Shown here piece after piece: positions 54,230 to 61,850 of a stretch of 64,000 nucleotides of DNA (position 1 is the stretch's first letter; the number at the start of each line of letters is the position of its first letter). The notes beneath the pieces are model-generated. The model saw only the letters and a list, made by a program, of their open reading frames with translations. It did no database searches and had not been told where the DNA came from. Both the position numbers and the translations under genes were made by a program. Origin of the DNA: Paractinoplanes atraurantiacus (GTDB taxonomy: Bacteria; Actinomycetota; Actinomycetes; Mycobacteriales; Micromonosporaceae); the NCBI RefSeq assembly GCF_900215205.1, contig NZ_OBDY01000030.1, positions 1 to 64,000 on the forward strand. The letters run 5' to 3'.

Positions 54230-55018
54230 TCACAAACGCACGGGGGTGTGAACGCCGAGCTCGCCCAGGAGCGCGACCCGCAGCGCGGCCAGCTCCGCGT
54301 CCCCGCGATCCCGGGGGCGAGCGCCGGGCACCTCGCGAACCGACCGGACGGACGCCGCCTCGCCGCCCTCGGGCACTCCGAGCAGGACCACCCGGTCGGC
54401 CAGGTGCAGCGCCTCGTCGACGTCGTGGGTGACCAGCAGGACCGTGGTTCCGGCGGCGCTCTGCACCTCGGCCAGCAGGTCCTGCATGCGCAGGCGGGTC
54501 AGCGCGTCGAGCGCCGCGAAGGGCTCGTCGAGCAGCAGCACCCCCGGCCGCCGGGCGAGCGCCCGGGCCAGGGCCGCCCGCTGCGCCATGCCTCCGCTGA
54601 TCTGCCGGGGCCGGTGCCGGGCGAACGCCGCCAGCCCCACGACCTCCAGCCAGTGCGCGACCTCCTGCCACGCCTTCTCGCCGGTCGTCCCGCGCGGCAG
54701 CCCGTACGCCACGTTCTTCTCGACCGTCCGCCACGGCAGCAGCCGCGGCTCCTGGAAGACGACGGCGCACCGGGGCTCGATGCCGCTGACCACCCGGCCG
54801 CCGACCCGGACCGATCCCTCGCCGGGCGTGTCGAGGCCACAGGCCAGCCGCAGCAGCGTCGACTTCCCGCACCCGGACGGCCCGAGCAGCGCGACGACCT
54901 CACCGGCCGCCACCTCGAGCGACACGCCCGCGAGCACCGCTCGTCGCCGCCCGTCGGCCGTGAACGCCTTGCCGACCCCGTCCAGCGTGAGCGGAACGGC
55001 GCTCACGGCTGAATACAT
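54230..55018 (-). CDS. ssuB: ABC transporter ATPase, sulfonate uptake
   Basis: A 262-residue ATPase: Walker A LLGPSGCGKSTLL, Q-loop VFQEPRLLPWRTV, signature SGGMAQRAALARAL, Walker B VLLLDEPFAALD and H-loop VTHDVDEAL. It matches SsuB/TauB-type ATPases. It starts the operon; the mRNA may be leaderless, since ATG 55018 lacks a strong ribosome site, and a later GTG (VSAVPL) is possible. Functional import would need a binding protein, and the local one is disrupted. Confidence 0.88.
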   Translation of the reverse strand: MYSAVSAVPLTLDGVGKAFTADGRRRAVLAGVSLEVAAGEVVALLGPSGCGKSTLLRLACGLDTPGEGSVRVGGRVVSGIEPRCAVVFQEPRLLPWRTVEKNVAYGLPRGTTGEKAWQEVAHWLEVVGLAAFARHRPRQISGGMAQRAALARALARRPGVLLLDEPFAALDALTRLRMQDLLAEVQSAAGTTVLLVTHDVDEALHLADRVVLLGVPEGGEAASVRSVREVPGARPRDRGDAELAALRVALLGELGVHTPVRL

Positions 55019-55075
55019 GTAGATGCATCCATGCCGGGGAGCATACCTACTATTCCTACCTGAGCAATAGGCGCA

Positions 55076-56596
55076 TTACTTCTCGACCAGGTCGGTCAGC
55101 GGCGTCGGATTGCTGATGTTCGCCGGAGCGTTCCACTTCTGGAGCTCGGAGCTGTTGCAGACGGCGACCTTCACCTTGCTCGTGCCGTCCTTGTGCACGT
55201 CCAGCGGCTTCGCGTTCTGGTCGGTCGGAGTGAGGCAGTAGCCGGCGGAATCCTTGATGCGGTAGCTCGTCCCGTAGTCACCGGTGTCGTGGTAGACAGT
55301 CCACTGCAGCTCGGGCGGCGCCTGTTTGGCGACCGTGTCGCAGAGCACCACAGTGGTGTAGGCGCTCGACGCCGTACTGCGCGGCGACTTGAGGCAGAGC
55401 GGCTTGTTGTAGTACTTGTCGTTCTGCTGTCCGGACCGGAGGAACGTGACGACGATGTTGCCGGTCTTGTAGACCGCCGGCGGGGTCGGCACCGGGTGGA
55501 CCCACCGCTGGTTCCAGTCGACGACACCGTCCGGCGATTGCTTGCAGAACCAGGCGATCATGTACGACGAGTCGTAACTCTGATCCGTCACGTCGAGGCA
55601 CCGGCTGAACTGCGCGTAGTTGACGAGCTGGGCGGTGTTGTCCCCCGCCATGCCGGTGCCGACGCCCGCGCCCGAACGCCAGATGTTCTTGGTGCTCGTC
55701 GCCGTGCAATTGTTCAGCGAGACCCCGCCGCCGGTGGACGACGGGGTTGTCACGTTCATGCACAGCGACGTGTCGGCCTTGCCGGTCGACAGGTTCGTGG
55801 TGTTGAAGCGACTGGAGCCGTCCAGCGCCCACTGGTACCGCGCGGTGCGGGTCTGCGGGCACGGGCCGAAAACGATGGGATTGCCGCTCTTGTGGGTGGC
55901 GCCGGCATCGAGACACATGCCGTACGGCGCGTTGTTGTCGGACGACTCCGAGTTGATCAGCTTGAGGTACAGGTCGGCGGTGTAGCCGAACTGCTGCTCG
56001 CTGCTGCCGTTGCAGGCCTTCATCGTGACGGCGGTGCCCGCGACCGGCGACCGGTCCGGCCCGGCGTCGATGCACTGGGTGCCGGTCACCGTCGCCGGCA
56101 CGCTGTCGATGCGCAGCTGCCCGCCCGGGATGTTGGTGTTGCTGGTGGTGAAGACATAGGTGGCGGTCAGCGTGCGGTTGACCTGCCGGCTGGTACCGAT
56201 GGAGGTCACCTTCGCCGTGGTGGGCACGCTGTTCGGCGGGCACGACAGCGGCTTGCTCTCCTGATCGAAATAGGCCAGCGACACCGCGTACTTCAAGCTC
56301 TCGGTGGTGCCGGGGACCATCGCGTCGCCGCTGAGCGTACAGCCGGGGAGATTTTCCAGCAGGCCGCTGTTGACACCCTCGTCCGTCATCTTGGCCGCCG
56401 CCCGCACCTTGGCCATCATCATGTCCATGCCGGCCTGAGCGGCGTTGAGGGCGCTGTTGCGGTCCTGGAGGTTGCGGGTCGAGGTGATCTGCCGGATCAC
56501 CACGGGGGCGATCGCGGCCGACATCGCCAGGACGATCGTGATGATGAGCAGCGCCATCGGAATCGAGCCCCGCTCGTCGGTCCGGGGCATCCTCAT
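55076..56596 (-). CDS. Pilin-like protein with C-terminal ricin-type lectin repeats
   Basis: A 506-residue protein. Residues 1-100 look like a type IV pilus-associated PilX-like protein: an N-terminal hydrophobic helix (PMALLIITIVLAMSAAIAPV) and a Gln/Asn/Ala-rich region. The rest carries beta-trefoil-like repeats with QxW-type motifs (QQFGYTADLYLKL, YQWALDG, NQRWVHPV, LQWTVYHD, LQKWNAPA) and paired cysteines, recalling ricin B lectins. It may be displayed at a pilus tip and bind carbohydrate. The ATG overlaps the upstream stop as ATGA, third gene of the pseudopilin operon. Confidence 0.72.
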   Translation of the reverse strand: MRMPRTDERGSIPMALLIITIVLAMSAAIAPVVIRQITSTRNLQDRNSALNAAQAGMDMMMAKVRAAAKMTDEGVNSGLLENLPGCTLSGDAMVPGTTESLKYAVSLAYFDQESKPLSCPPNSVPTTAKVTSIGTSRQVNRTLTATYVFTTSNTNIPGGQLRIDSVPATVTGTQCIDAGPDRSPVAGTAVTMKACNGSSEQQFGYTADLYLKLINSESSDNNAPYGMCLDAGATHKSGNPIVFGPCPQTRTARYQWALDGSSRFNTTNLSTGKADTSLCMNVTTPSSTGGGVSLNNCTATSTKNIWRSGAGVGTGMAGDNTAQLVNYAQFSRCLDVTDQSYDSSYMIAWFCKQSPDGVVDWNQRWVHPVPTPPAVYKTGNIVVTFLRSGQQNDKYYNKPLCLKSPRSTASSAYTTVVLCDTVAKQAPPELQWTVYHDTGDYGTSYRIKDSAGYCLTPTDQNAKPLDVHKDGTSKVKVAVCNSSELQKWNAPANISNPTPLTDLVEK

Positions 56597-57213
56597 GACG
56601 ACGGCCTCCCGCTGCTGCACGGATTCTCCGTGTTGGTGTTGCGCGTCGTGTTCTCCGCGCTGAACAGCGTGTCGAACGGGATGGTCGTCGTGCCGACGGT
56701 GGCGTTGAGGCGCAGCCGGATCTGGTAGAACTCCGGCGTGTAACCGGAGCCCATGGCGTCGCTGCCCGCGCTGGCCGAGGCGTACGGCTGCTCGGTCGGG
56801 GTGATCACCGTGAACGGCGCCGTGCCCGGCATGAGCGCCAGCTCGCTGGCGACGACCATGGCCTTGCCCGGGGCGGCCGGCGCCGTCCAGCTCGCCAGGG
56901 TGAGCACTCCGTTGTCGTAGACCAGCTGACGGCATCCGGTGGGCAGGGCGAACTCCAGGTAATAGCGGCCGCCGACCGGCACCGCCGCTTTGGAGGACAG
57001 CCAGCTCGCGTACCGCAACTGCGTGTCGAGGCGGCGGAAGGCGGCCGCGACCTGGTCACGGGCGAAGGACGTGCCTTCCGTACGGTTCACGGCCGAGTAC
57101 ACCTGCATGATGCCCCCGAAGACCACCACCAGGACCACGCTCATGATGCCCATGGCGACGATCAGCTCCAGCAGGCTGTAGCCGCCGTCCTTTTCTTCCG
57201 GCGGAGCGCTCAT
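56593..57213 (-). CDS. Type IV prepilin-like protein
   Basis: A 206-residue pseudopilin. A prepilin peptidase site is visible near the start: DGG-YSLLELIVAMGIMSVVL with Glu5 of the mature part, then a long hydrophobic helix. The globular part has one Cys pair (GCRQLVYDNG and NPCSSG). ATG 57211-57213 overlaps the upstream stop. It is probably a minor pilin or pseudopilin. Confidence 0.82.
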   Translation of the reverse strand: MSAPPEEKDGGYSLLELIVAMGIMSVVLVVVFGGIMQVYSAVNRTEGTSFARDQVAAAFRRLDTQLRYASWLSSKAAVPVGGRYYLEFALPTGCRQLVYDNGVLTLASWTAPAAPGKAMVVASELALMPGTAPFTVITPTEQPYASASAGSDAMGSGYTPEFYQIRLRLNATVGTTTIPFDTLFSAENTTRNTNTENPCSSGRPSS

Positions 57214-58886
57214 GTGATCGTCCAGACGAAGGTGAGGACCGACGTCTGCGGCGGCAGCAGATTCGTCGAGGTCAGCGTGACGACGTACGTACCCGGTGTG
57301 TCCGGTTTACCGCTGATATTGCCCGATGCGCCGTTGAGCGTCAGACCCGGCGGCAGCCCGGTCGCCGTGATGACCGGGCTCAGGCCGAGCGCCGAGCCGT
57401 TGTCGGTGGCCTTGAGGTTCACCTGCTTGCCGGAGGCCGAGGTCTGGTCCGGCGCGAGCGGGTTCGGCGAGGTGAAGGAGAGCAGCGTGGTCGTGGTGAT
57501 GGTCAGCGCGAACGATTGCGTGGCCTTGTTGCCGAGGGTGTCGGTCACGGTGATCGCCGGCAGGTAGCGGCCCGGCACGGTGGCGACGCCGGAGATGACG
57601 CCGGTGCTTGAATTCAGCGTCACCCCGAGGGGCAGACCGGTCGCGGCGTACGTGTAAGTGCCGTATCCACCGGAGGCCACCGCGGTGACGTTGACCGCCG
57701 AACCGAAGGCGACTGTCTGATCGGGCACGGCGGCCAGGGCGAGGCCGGGATAGACGACGTAGGTGAAGTTCGCCGTCCCGGTGACCTGGTTCTCGTCCGT
57801 CACCGTGACCGTGACCGGGTAGGAGCCGGCCGTCGCCGCGGTTCCGGTGATCAAGCCGGTGTCGGAGATGCTGAGCCCGGCGGGCAGGCCGGCCGCCGTG
57901 AAGGTTTTCGTTCCCCAGCCGTTCGCCCCCACCGCCTGCACGGAGACCGGGTCGCCGACCCGGCTGCTCGTGGTACCCACCGTCACGGTCGGCAGCAGCA
58001 CGATCTGGAAGTTGACCGCGAAGGTGACGTTGCGCTGCAGCGGGGGCGCCTCGGTGACCTTGAAACGGAAGTCCTGGTTGAGAAGACCGGCGGTCGTCGC
58101 TCCGGTGACGACGCCGTTCGACGCCAGCGTCAATCCCGCCGGCAGCGTGTCGACCACGCTCCAGGTGTTGGGCAGCTGTCCGCCCTCGACCTTCAGCTGG
58201 ACCGACCGGTCGAAGCCCTTGTAGAACACGGCCGTCTGTTTCGGGTCCGGGCCCGTCGGCGACGGCCGGTAGATGTCGAACGTCGGCTCCGAGGCACGGG
58301 CCACCAGCGTCGAGGTGACGTACTGGCACCGGCCCGCGTTGCAGCCCTTGTTGTTCCACGCGAGCAGCACCACGACCCGGAAGAACTGGAGGTCGTCCGG
58401 GGTGTTGAGCCAGGAGGGCGGATTCTTGTCCGGGTCGTAGCCGACGCAGTCACCGCTGACGCGCACGTCACAGGAGCCGACATAGATGGTGCGGTCGAAG
58501 TTGACCCCGTCCCACAGCAGGGTCCGGGTCTCGGTCGGTACGGCGGCGTCGTCACCGGAAGTGGAGGTGGCGCTCAGCAGCGGATCAGAGGACGGGAATG
58601 TCTTCGCCAGATAGGGCTGCACGATCGCCGGGGCGGCGCTGAACTGCGCCTTGACCTTGGCCGAGCTGCGGTCGGTCAGCAGCGAGCTGCCCTTGAGCGC
58701 GCGGACCTGCTCGATCGCCATGTTGGCGAGCTGCACGGCGTTCTGCTGATTGCGCTGCCGGGCGACGGCCTGAAAGCTTTGGATGAAGAACGGGCCGGCC
58801 GCGGCCAACGTGATCACGACGAGGGTGAGGGCAGTCACCGTCTCGATGATGGTGAACCCCTCGTCCGAGCCCCGATCGCGACCCAT
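57210..58886 (-). CDS. Prepilin-like protein with repeated putative Ig (He_PIG) domains
   Basis: A 558-residue protein. The N-terminus has EG-FTIIETVTALTLVVITLA, a prepilin cleavage motif and helix. After a region with QNAVQLANMAIEQVRALKGS, about four He_PIG-like Ig modules follow, each with LPxGL(S/T)L and SGxxTxxGxYxVTVTVTD patterns (for example LPAGLSISDTGLITGTAATA). Such modules usually mediate adhesion. ATG 58886 has GGAGGGTGC upstream. It is the first gene of the operon. Confidence 0.82.
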   Translation of the reverse strand: MGRDRGSDEGFTIIETVTALTLVVITLAAAGPFFIQSFQAVARQRNQQNAVQLANMAIEQVRALKGSSLLTDRSSAKVKAQFSAAPAIVQPYLAKTFPSSDPLLSATSTSGDDAAVPTETRTLLWDGVNFDRTIYVGSCDVRVSGDCVGYDPDKNPPSWLNTPDDLQFFRVVVLLAWNNKGCNAGRCQYVTSTLVARASEPTFDIYRPSPTGPDPKQTAVFYKGFDRSVQLKVEGGQLPNTWSVVDTLPAGLTLASNGVVTGATTAGLLNQDFRFKVTEAPPLQRNVTFAVNFQIVLLPTVTVGTTSSRVGDPVSVQAVGANGWGTKTFTAAGLPAGLSISDTGLITGTAATAGSYPVTVTVTDENQVTGTANFTYVVYPGLALAAVPDQTVAFGSAVNVTAVASGGYGTYTYAATGLPLGVTLNSSTGVISGVATVPGRYLPAITVTDTLGNKATQSFALTITTTTLLSFTSPNPLAPDQTSASGKQVNLKATDNGSALGLSPVITATGLPPGLTLNGASGNISGKPDTPGTYVVTLTSTNLLPPQTSVLTFVWTIT

Positions 58887-59023
58887 GCACCCTCCTCCAC
58901 AGGCCCCATCGGCAGCGAAACGGCGAAAAGTAGGGAAACGGGCCACAAGAGCGGAACCGGCTTGCCCGGTGCGTCCCCGGCCTTCTATCGTCGGGCGTTC
59001 GATCTTGTCGGGAGGGCGGTGCG

Positions 59024-59539
59024 GTGCGCGAGCAGGCCTTCCACGCCTTCTTCGAGGCCCATCACGTCACATTGGCCCGCCTGGCGTACCTGCTCACGGG
59101 CGACACGACCGCCGCCGATGACCTGGCCGCCGACGCGCTCACCGAGGTGTGGCGGCATTGGGACCGGGTCGCGGCCGCCGACGACCCCGCCGCGTACGCC
59201 AAGGGGATCGTCGCGAATCTCGCCAGGAACTGGATCCGCCGCCAGGGACGGGCCCGCCGTGGTCTCGACCTGCTCGGCTTCCCGCGCTCGAGACCCGCGC
59301 CGGACGTGCCGGCCGTCCTCGACGTGCGCAGCGCGCTGCGCCGTCTCCCCTACCGCCGGCGCGCCTGCGTGGTGCTGCGGTACGCGTTCGACCTGCCCGA
59401 ACAGGAGGTGGCCGACATCCTCGGCATCTCCGTCGGCACGGTCAAGAGCCAGACCTCACGCGGCGCCAAGCAGCTCGCCGACCTGCTCGAAGACCTGCGC
59501 CTGCCCGACCAGCTCGGTGGATGGGAGGTGGCCCGGTGA
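59024..59539 (+). CDS. SigE-family ECF RNA polymerase sigma factor
   Basis: A 171-residue group IV sigma factor of the actinobacterial SigE (SigE-like, ECF) family: region 2 (FEAHHVTLARLAYLLTGD, ALTEVWRHWDRVAAADDP) and region 4 with the helix-turn-helix LPEQEVADILGISVGTVKSQ. GTG 59024 has GGGAGGG upstream. It is followed with a 4-base overlap by a membrane-anchored gene, typical of anti-sigma partners. Confidence 0.88.
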   Translation: MREQAFHAFFEAHHVTLARLAYLLTGDTTAADDLAADALTEVWRHWDRVAAADDPAAYAKGIVANLARNWIRRQGRARRGLDLLGFPRSRPAPDVPAVLDVRSALRRLPYRRRACVVLRYAFDLPEQEVADILGISVGTVKSQTSRGAKQLADLLEDLRLPDQLGGWEVAR

Positions 59540-60306
59540 ACGACGACTTCCTGCGCTCCGAGCTGCGAAACGCGCTGTCCGAGCACACCCCCGACCGCAC
59601 CGCCATGCTCAACCGCATGGCGGCCAACCGCGCGGCCACCCCGTCCCCGCGAGGCCGCCGCCTGCGCCTGGCCGGCGCCGCGGCCGCCGTGACCACGGTC
59701 CTGGGCCTGGGCGGCGTGGCCCAGTGGGCCCTGGCCGGCGAACACGAGCCGGCCCCACCGGCCGCGCCACCACCCGCCACCGCTCCGGCCATCACTTCCC
59801 CCACGCCGCGCCCTTCCAAGTCATCGCCGACGCCGACACCCTCGCGCACCTCGTCCCCCTCTACTTCGCCGCCCGCCGCCACGACGACGGAAGTTCGCGG
59901 CCACCCCGGCGACACCCAGGTCGAGAAGGGCACCCTCTGGTCCGACGGCTCGGTCGTGGCCGACGGCCGGAGCCGGGTCACTCTGAAGGCCAAAACCGCC
60001 TTGACCAGCCTCGACCTGATCCTGCGCATCGAGCCCGCCACCGGCCTCACCACCGGCAAGGTCAACTCCCCCGACCCCCGGGTCAACGCCACGCTGACCC
60101 GCGACGGCAACGCCTTGCTCTACCGCTTCACCCTGGCCAAGGGCCAAACCCTTCCCAGCGGCACGTACGTCTTCACGGCCACCTACAAGGGCGACATCAC
60201 CGACCGGGACGCCGCCCAGGACACCTACGAGGCTTTCGCCGACACCACAGTCGACGACGAGAACAAGCGCCTGCACATCTACGGCAACTACTTCCCCACC
60301 GACTAG
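59536..60306 (+). CDS. Sigma-coupled membrane protein, possible anti-sigma factor
   Basis: A 256-residue protein coupled to the sigma gene by a GTGA overlap. It has a short N-terminal cytoplasmic part (FLRSELRNALSEHTPDRTAM), one TM helix (LAGAAAAVTTVLGLGGV), a Pro/Thr-rich linker (about residues 78-115) and an extracytoplasmic domain with beta-rich sequence. It has no zinc-binding anti-sigma motif (HxxxCxxC). Its position makes it a candidate sensor-regulator of the sigma factor. Confidence 0.75.
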   Translation: MNDDFLRSELRNALSEHTPDRTAMLNRMAANRAATPSPRGRRLRLAGAAAAVTTVLGLGGVAQWALAGEHEPAPPAAPPPATAPAITSPTPRPSKSSPTPTPSRTSSPSTSPPAATTTEVRGHPGDTQVEKGTLWSDGSVVADGRSRVTLKAKTALTSLDLILRIEPATGLTTGKVNSPDPRVNATLTRDGNALLYRFTLAKGQTLPSGTYVFTATYKGDITDRDAAQDTYEAFADTTVDDENKRLHIYGNYFPTD

Positions 60307-60938
60307 AGCGTCGTAGCGCGGACGTTGTCGCGGTTGCCGGTCAGGAAGATCGTGGCGCGGCCGTCGCTGACAGAGAGCTCGACGCAGGCGGTGGAGCCGT
60401 CCAGCAGCCAGCCGGTCGGGCGGCAGCCCGACCCCCAGCCGCGGGCCTTCAGGTGGCGGGTCAGCTCGGAGCGCAGGTCCGCGGCGGCCTGGCCGGGGCG
60501 GCCGGTGATCTCGATGGTGACCTGGCAGGTGCCGGAGCCGCAGTCGGCGTCGCTGTGAGGATGCACGGTGGCCCGCAGGCCGTCCGGGGCGGGCAGCACC
60601 GTGTCGGTCGCGGGGAAATACGGTCCGGGGACCGACACCACAAGGAGCGCGCACAAGCTGACCAGCAGCCAGCCGACGACGAGGAACGCCGGCACCGCCG
60701 AGCGGGCGCCCACGGCCGGCCTGTCGAACAGCCGGGCGGCGATCAGGGTCAGGCCGCCGAGCACCGGCACGGCCAGCAGGACCTCGAGGCTCGCCCGCGG
60801 CACGAGCCACAGGGCCAGGGCGGCCACCGCCACGATCGCCGTCAGGACGGTCGCGACCACCCAGCGGCTCCCGCGCCGGCGCGACATAAGAAGCCAAAGC
60901 GCCAGCACCGGAGCCATCACAATGAATACGAGAACCAC
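60303..60938 (-). CDS. Hypothetical membrane protein
   Basis: A 211-residue protein with four hydrophobic helices in its first 120 residues followed by a soluble domain with four cysteines (DADCGSGTCQVTIEITG, GSGCRPTGWLLDGSTACVEL). The soluble domain is likely extracytoplasmic and disulfide-bonded. I recognise no family. GTG 60936-60938 is chosen as the start. Convergent with the sigma-coupled gene, with a 4-base overlap. Confidence 0.65.
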   Translation of the reverse strand: MVLVFIVMAPVLALWLLMSRRRGSRWVVATVLTAIVAVAALALWLVPRASLEVLLAVPVLGGLTLIAARLFDRPAVGARSAVPAFLVVGWLLVSLCALLVVSVPGPYFPATDTVLPAPDGLRATVHPHSDADCGSGTCQVTIEITGRPGQAAADLRSELTRHLKARGWGSGCRPTGWLLDGSTACVELSVSDGRATIFLTGNRDNVRATTL

Positions 60939-61020
60939 GCGAAGATCATGCCCGCCGGACGGGCCCGGGCGACCGGCGCACACAATGCCTTCACACAATC
61001 CGCCCGACGGCGCCGCACGG

Positions 61021-61080
61021 GTGGCGCCGCCGGGCGAGTGGCGCCGCCGGGCGAGTGGCGCCGCCGGGCGAGTGGCGGCG
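61021..61080. repeat. 17-bp tandem repeat, about 3.5 copies
   Basis: gtggcgccgccgggcga begins at 61021, 61038, 61055 and 61072, with only the last copy changed. It lies between the hypothetical membrane gene and the DoxX stop. Confidence 0.75.
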
Positions 61081-61098
61081 CCGCGCTGCCGGTGGTGG

Positions 61099-61494
61099 TC
61101 AGCGGTGCGCCAGCCGGGCGATCGAGGCGCGGCGGCCCCAGGCGACGAAGCCGAACAGGGCGAACAGCACCACAGGCGTGATCGCAACGGCGCCGCCGTG
61201 CAGGATGAACACCTGGGTGTAGAAGGCGCCGACCATCAGAAGCATGAGGCCCACCGCGGCCAGGCCGGCCAGGCGGGGCACGAGGAGGCCGAGGCCGCCG
61301 GCCAGTTCGACGACACCGATGAAGTAGCGGAACCAGGTGGCGGCGCCCATGTCGTCGAAGGTCTGCACGGCGTTCGCCTCGCCGACCAGCTTGGGCGCGG
61401 CCGAGGCGACCACCATGAAGAGCCCGAGAACGATCTGCACGGCCCACAGCGTGCGGCGAAAAGCGAGCGGGGCGGTGGTGGCGGTGATGGTCAT
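61099..61494 (-). CDS. DoxX-family membrane protein
   Basis: A 131-residue protein with four membrane helices and the DoxX pattern (VQIVLGLFMVVASAAPKLVG, GVVELAGGLGLLVPRLAGLA). The family is membrane-bound and often of unknown function; some members link to thiol or quinone metabolism. ATG 61492-61494 has GGAG upstream; an in-frame start 12 codons earlier is less likely. Confidence 0.82.
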   Translation of the reverse strand: MTITATTAPLAFRRTLWAVQIVLGLFMVVASAAPKLVGEANAVQTFDDMGAATWFRYFIGVVELAGGLGLLVPRLAGLAAVGLMLLMVGAFYTQVFILHGGAVAITPVVLFALFGFVAWGRRASIARLAHR

Positions 61495-61618
61495 GACGTC
61501 TCCTTCGTTAGCCGTGAGTTGCATCTGCACCTACTGAGACCAGCGGCGCATACCGAACTCATCGCATTTCCGAAAGAAATATTTGTCGGCCTGTGGAGGG
61601 GTGCGTTGAAGGCCCGGA

Positions 61619-61846
61619 GGGGCGCGGAGGGGCACGGAGGGGCGCGGAGGGGCACGGAGGGGCGCGGAGGGGCACGGAGGGGCGGAGGGCGCGGAGGCGC
61701 GGAGGGCGCGGAGGGCGCGGAGGCGCGGAGGGCGCGGAGGCGCGGAGGGCGCGGAGGCGCGGAGGCGCGGAGGGCGCGGAGGCGCGGAGGCGCGGAGGGC
61801 GCGGAGGCGCGGAGGGCGCGGAGGCGCGGAGGGCGCGGAGAGGCGC
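61619..61846. repeat. GC-rich minisatellite array
   Basis: The first 65 bases are alternating 10-mers GGGGCGCGGA and GGGGCACGGA. From about 61685 to 61846 the unit shortens to GGCGCGGAG and GCGCGGAG words in mixed order (GGAGGGCGCGGAGGCGC). The array ends a few bases before the stop of the GGDEF-EAL gene at 61851. Copy number probably varies between strains. Confidence 0.85.
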
Positions 61847-61850
61847 GGGG

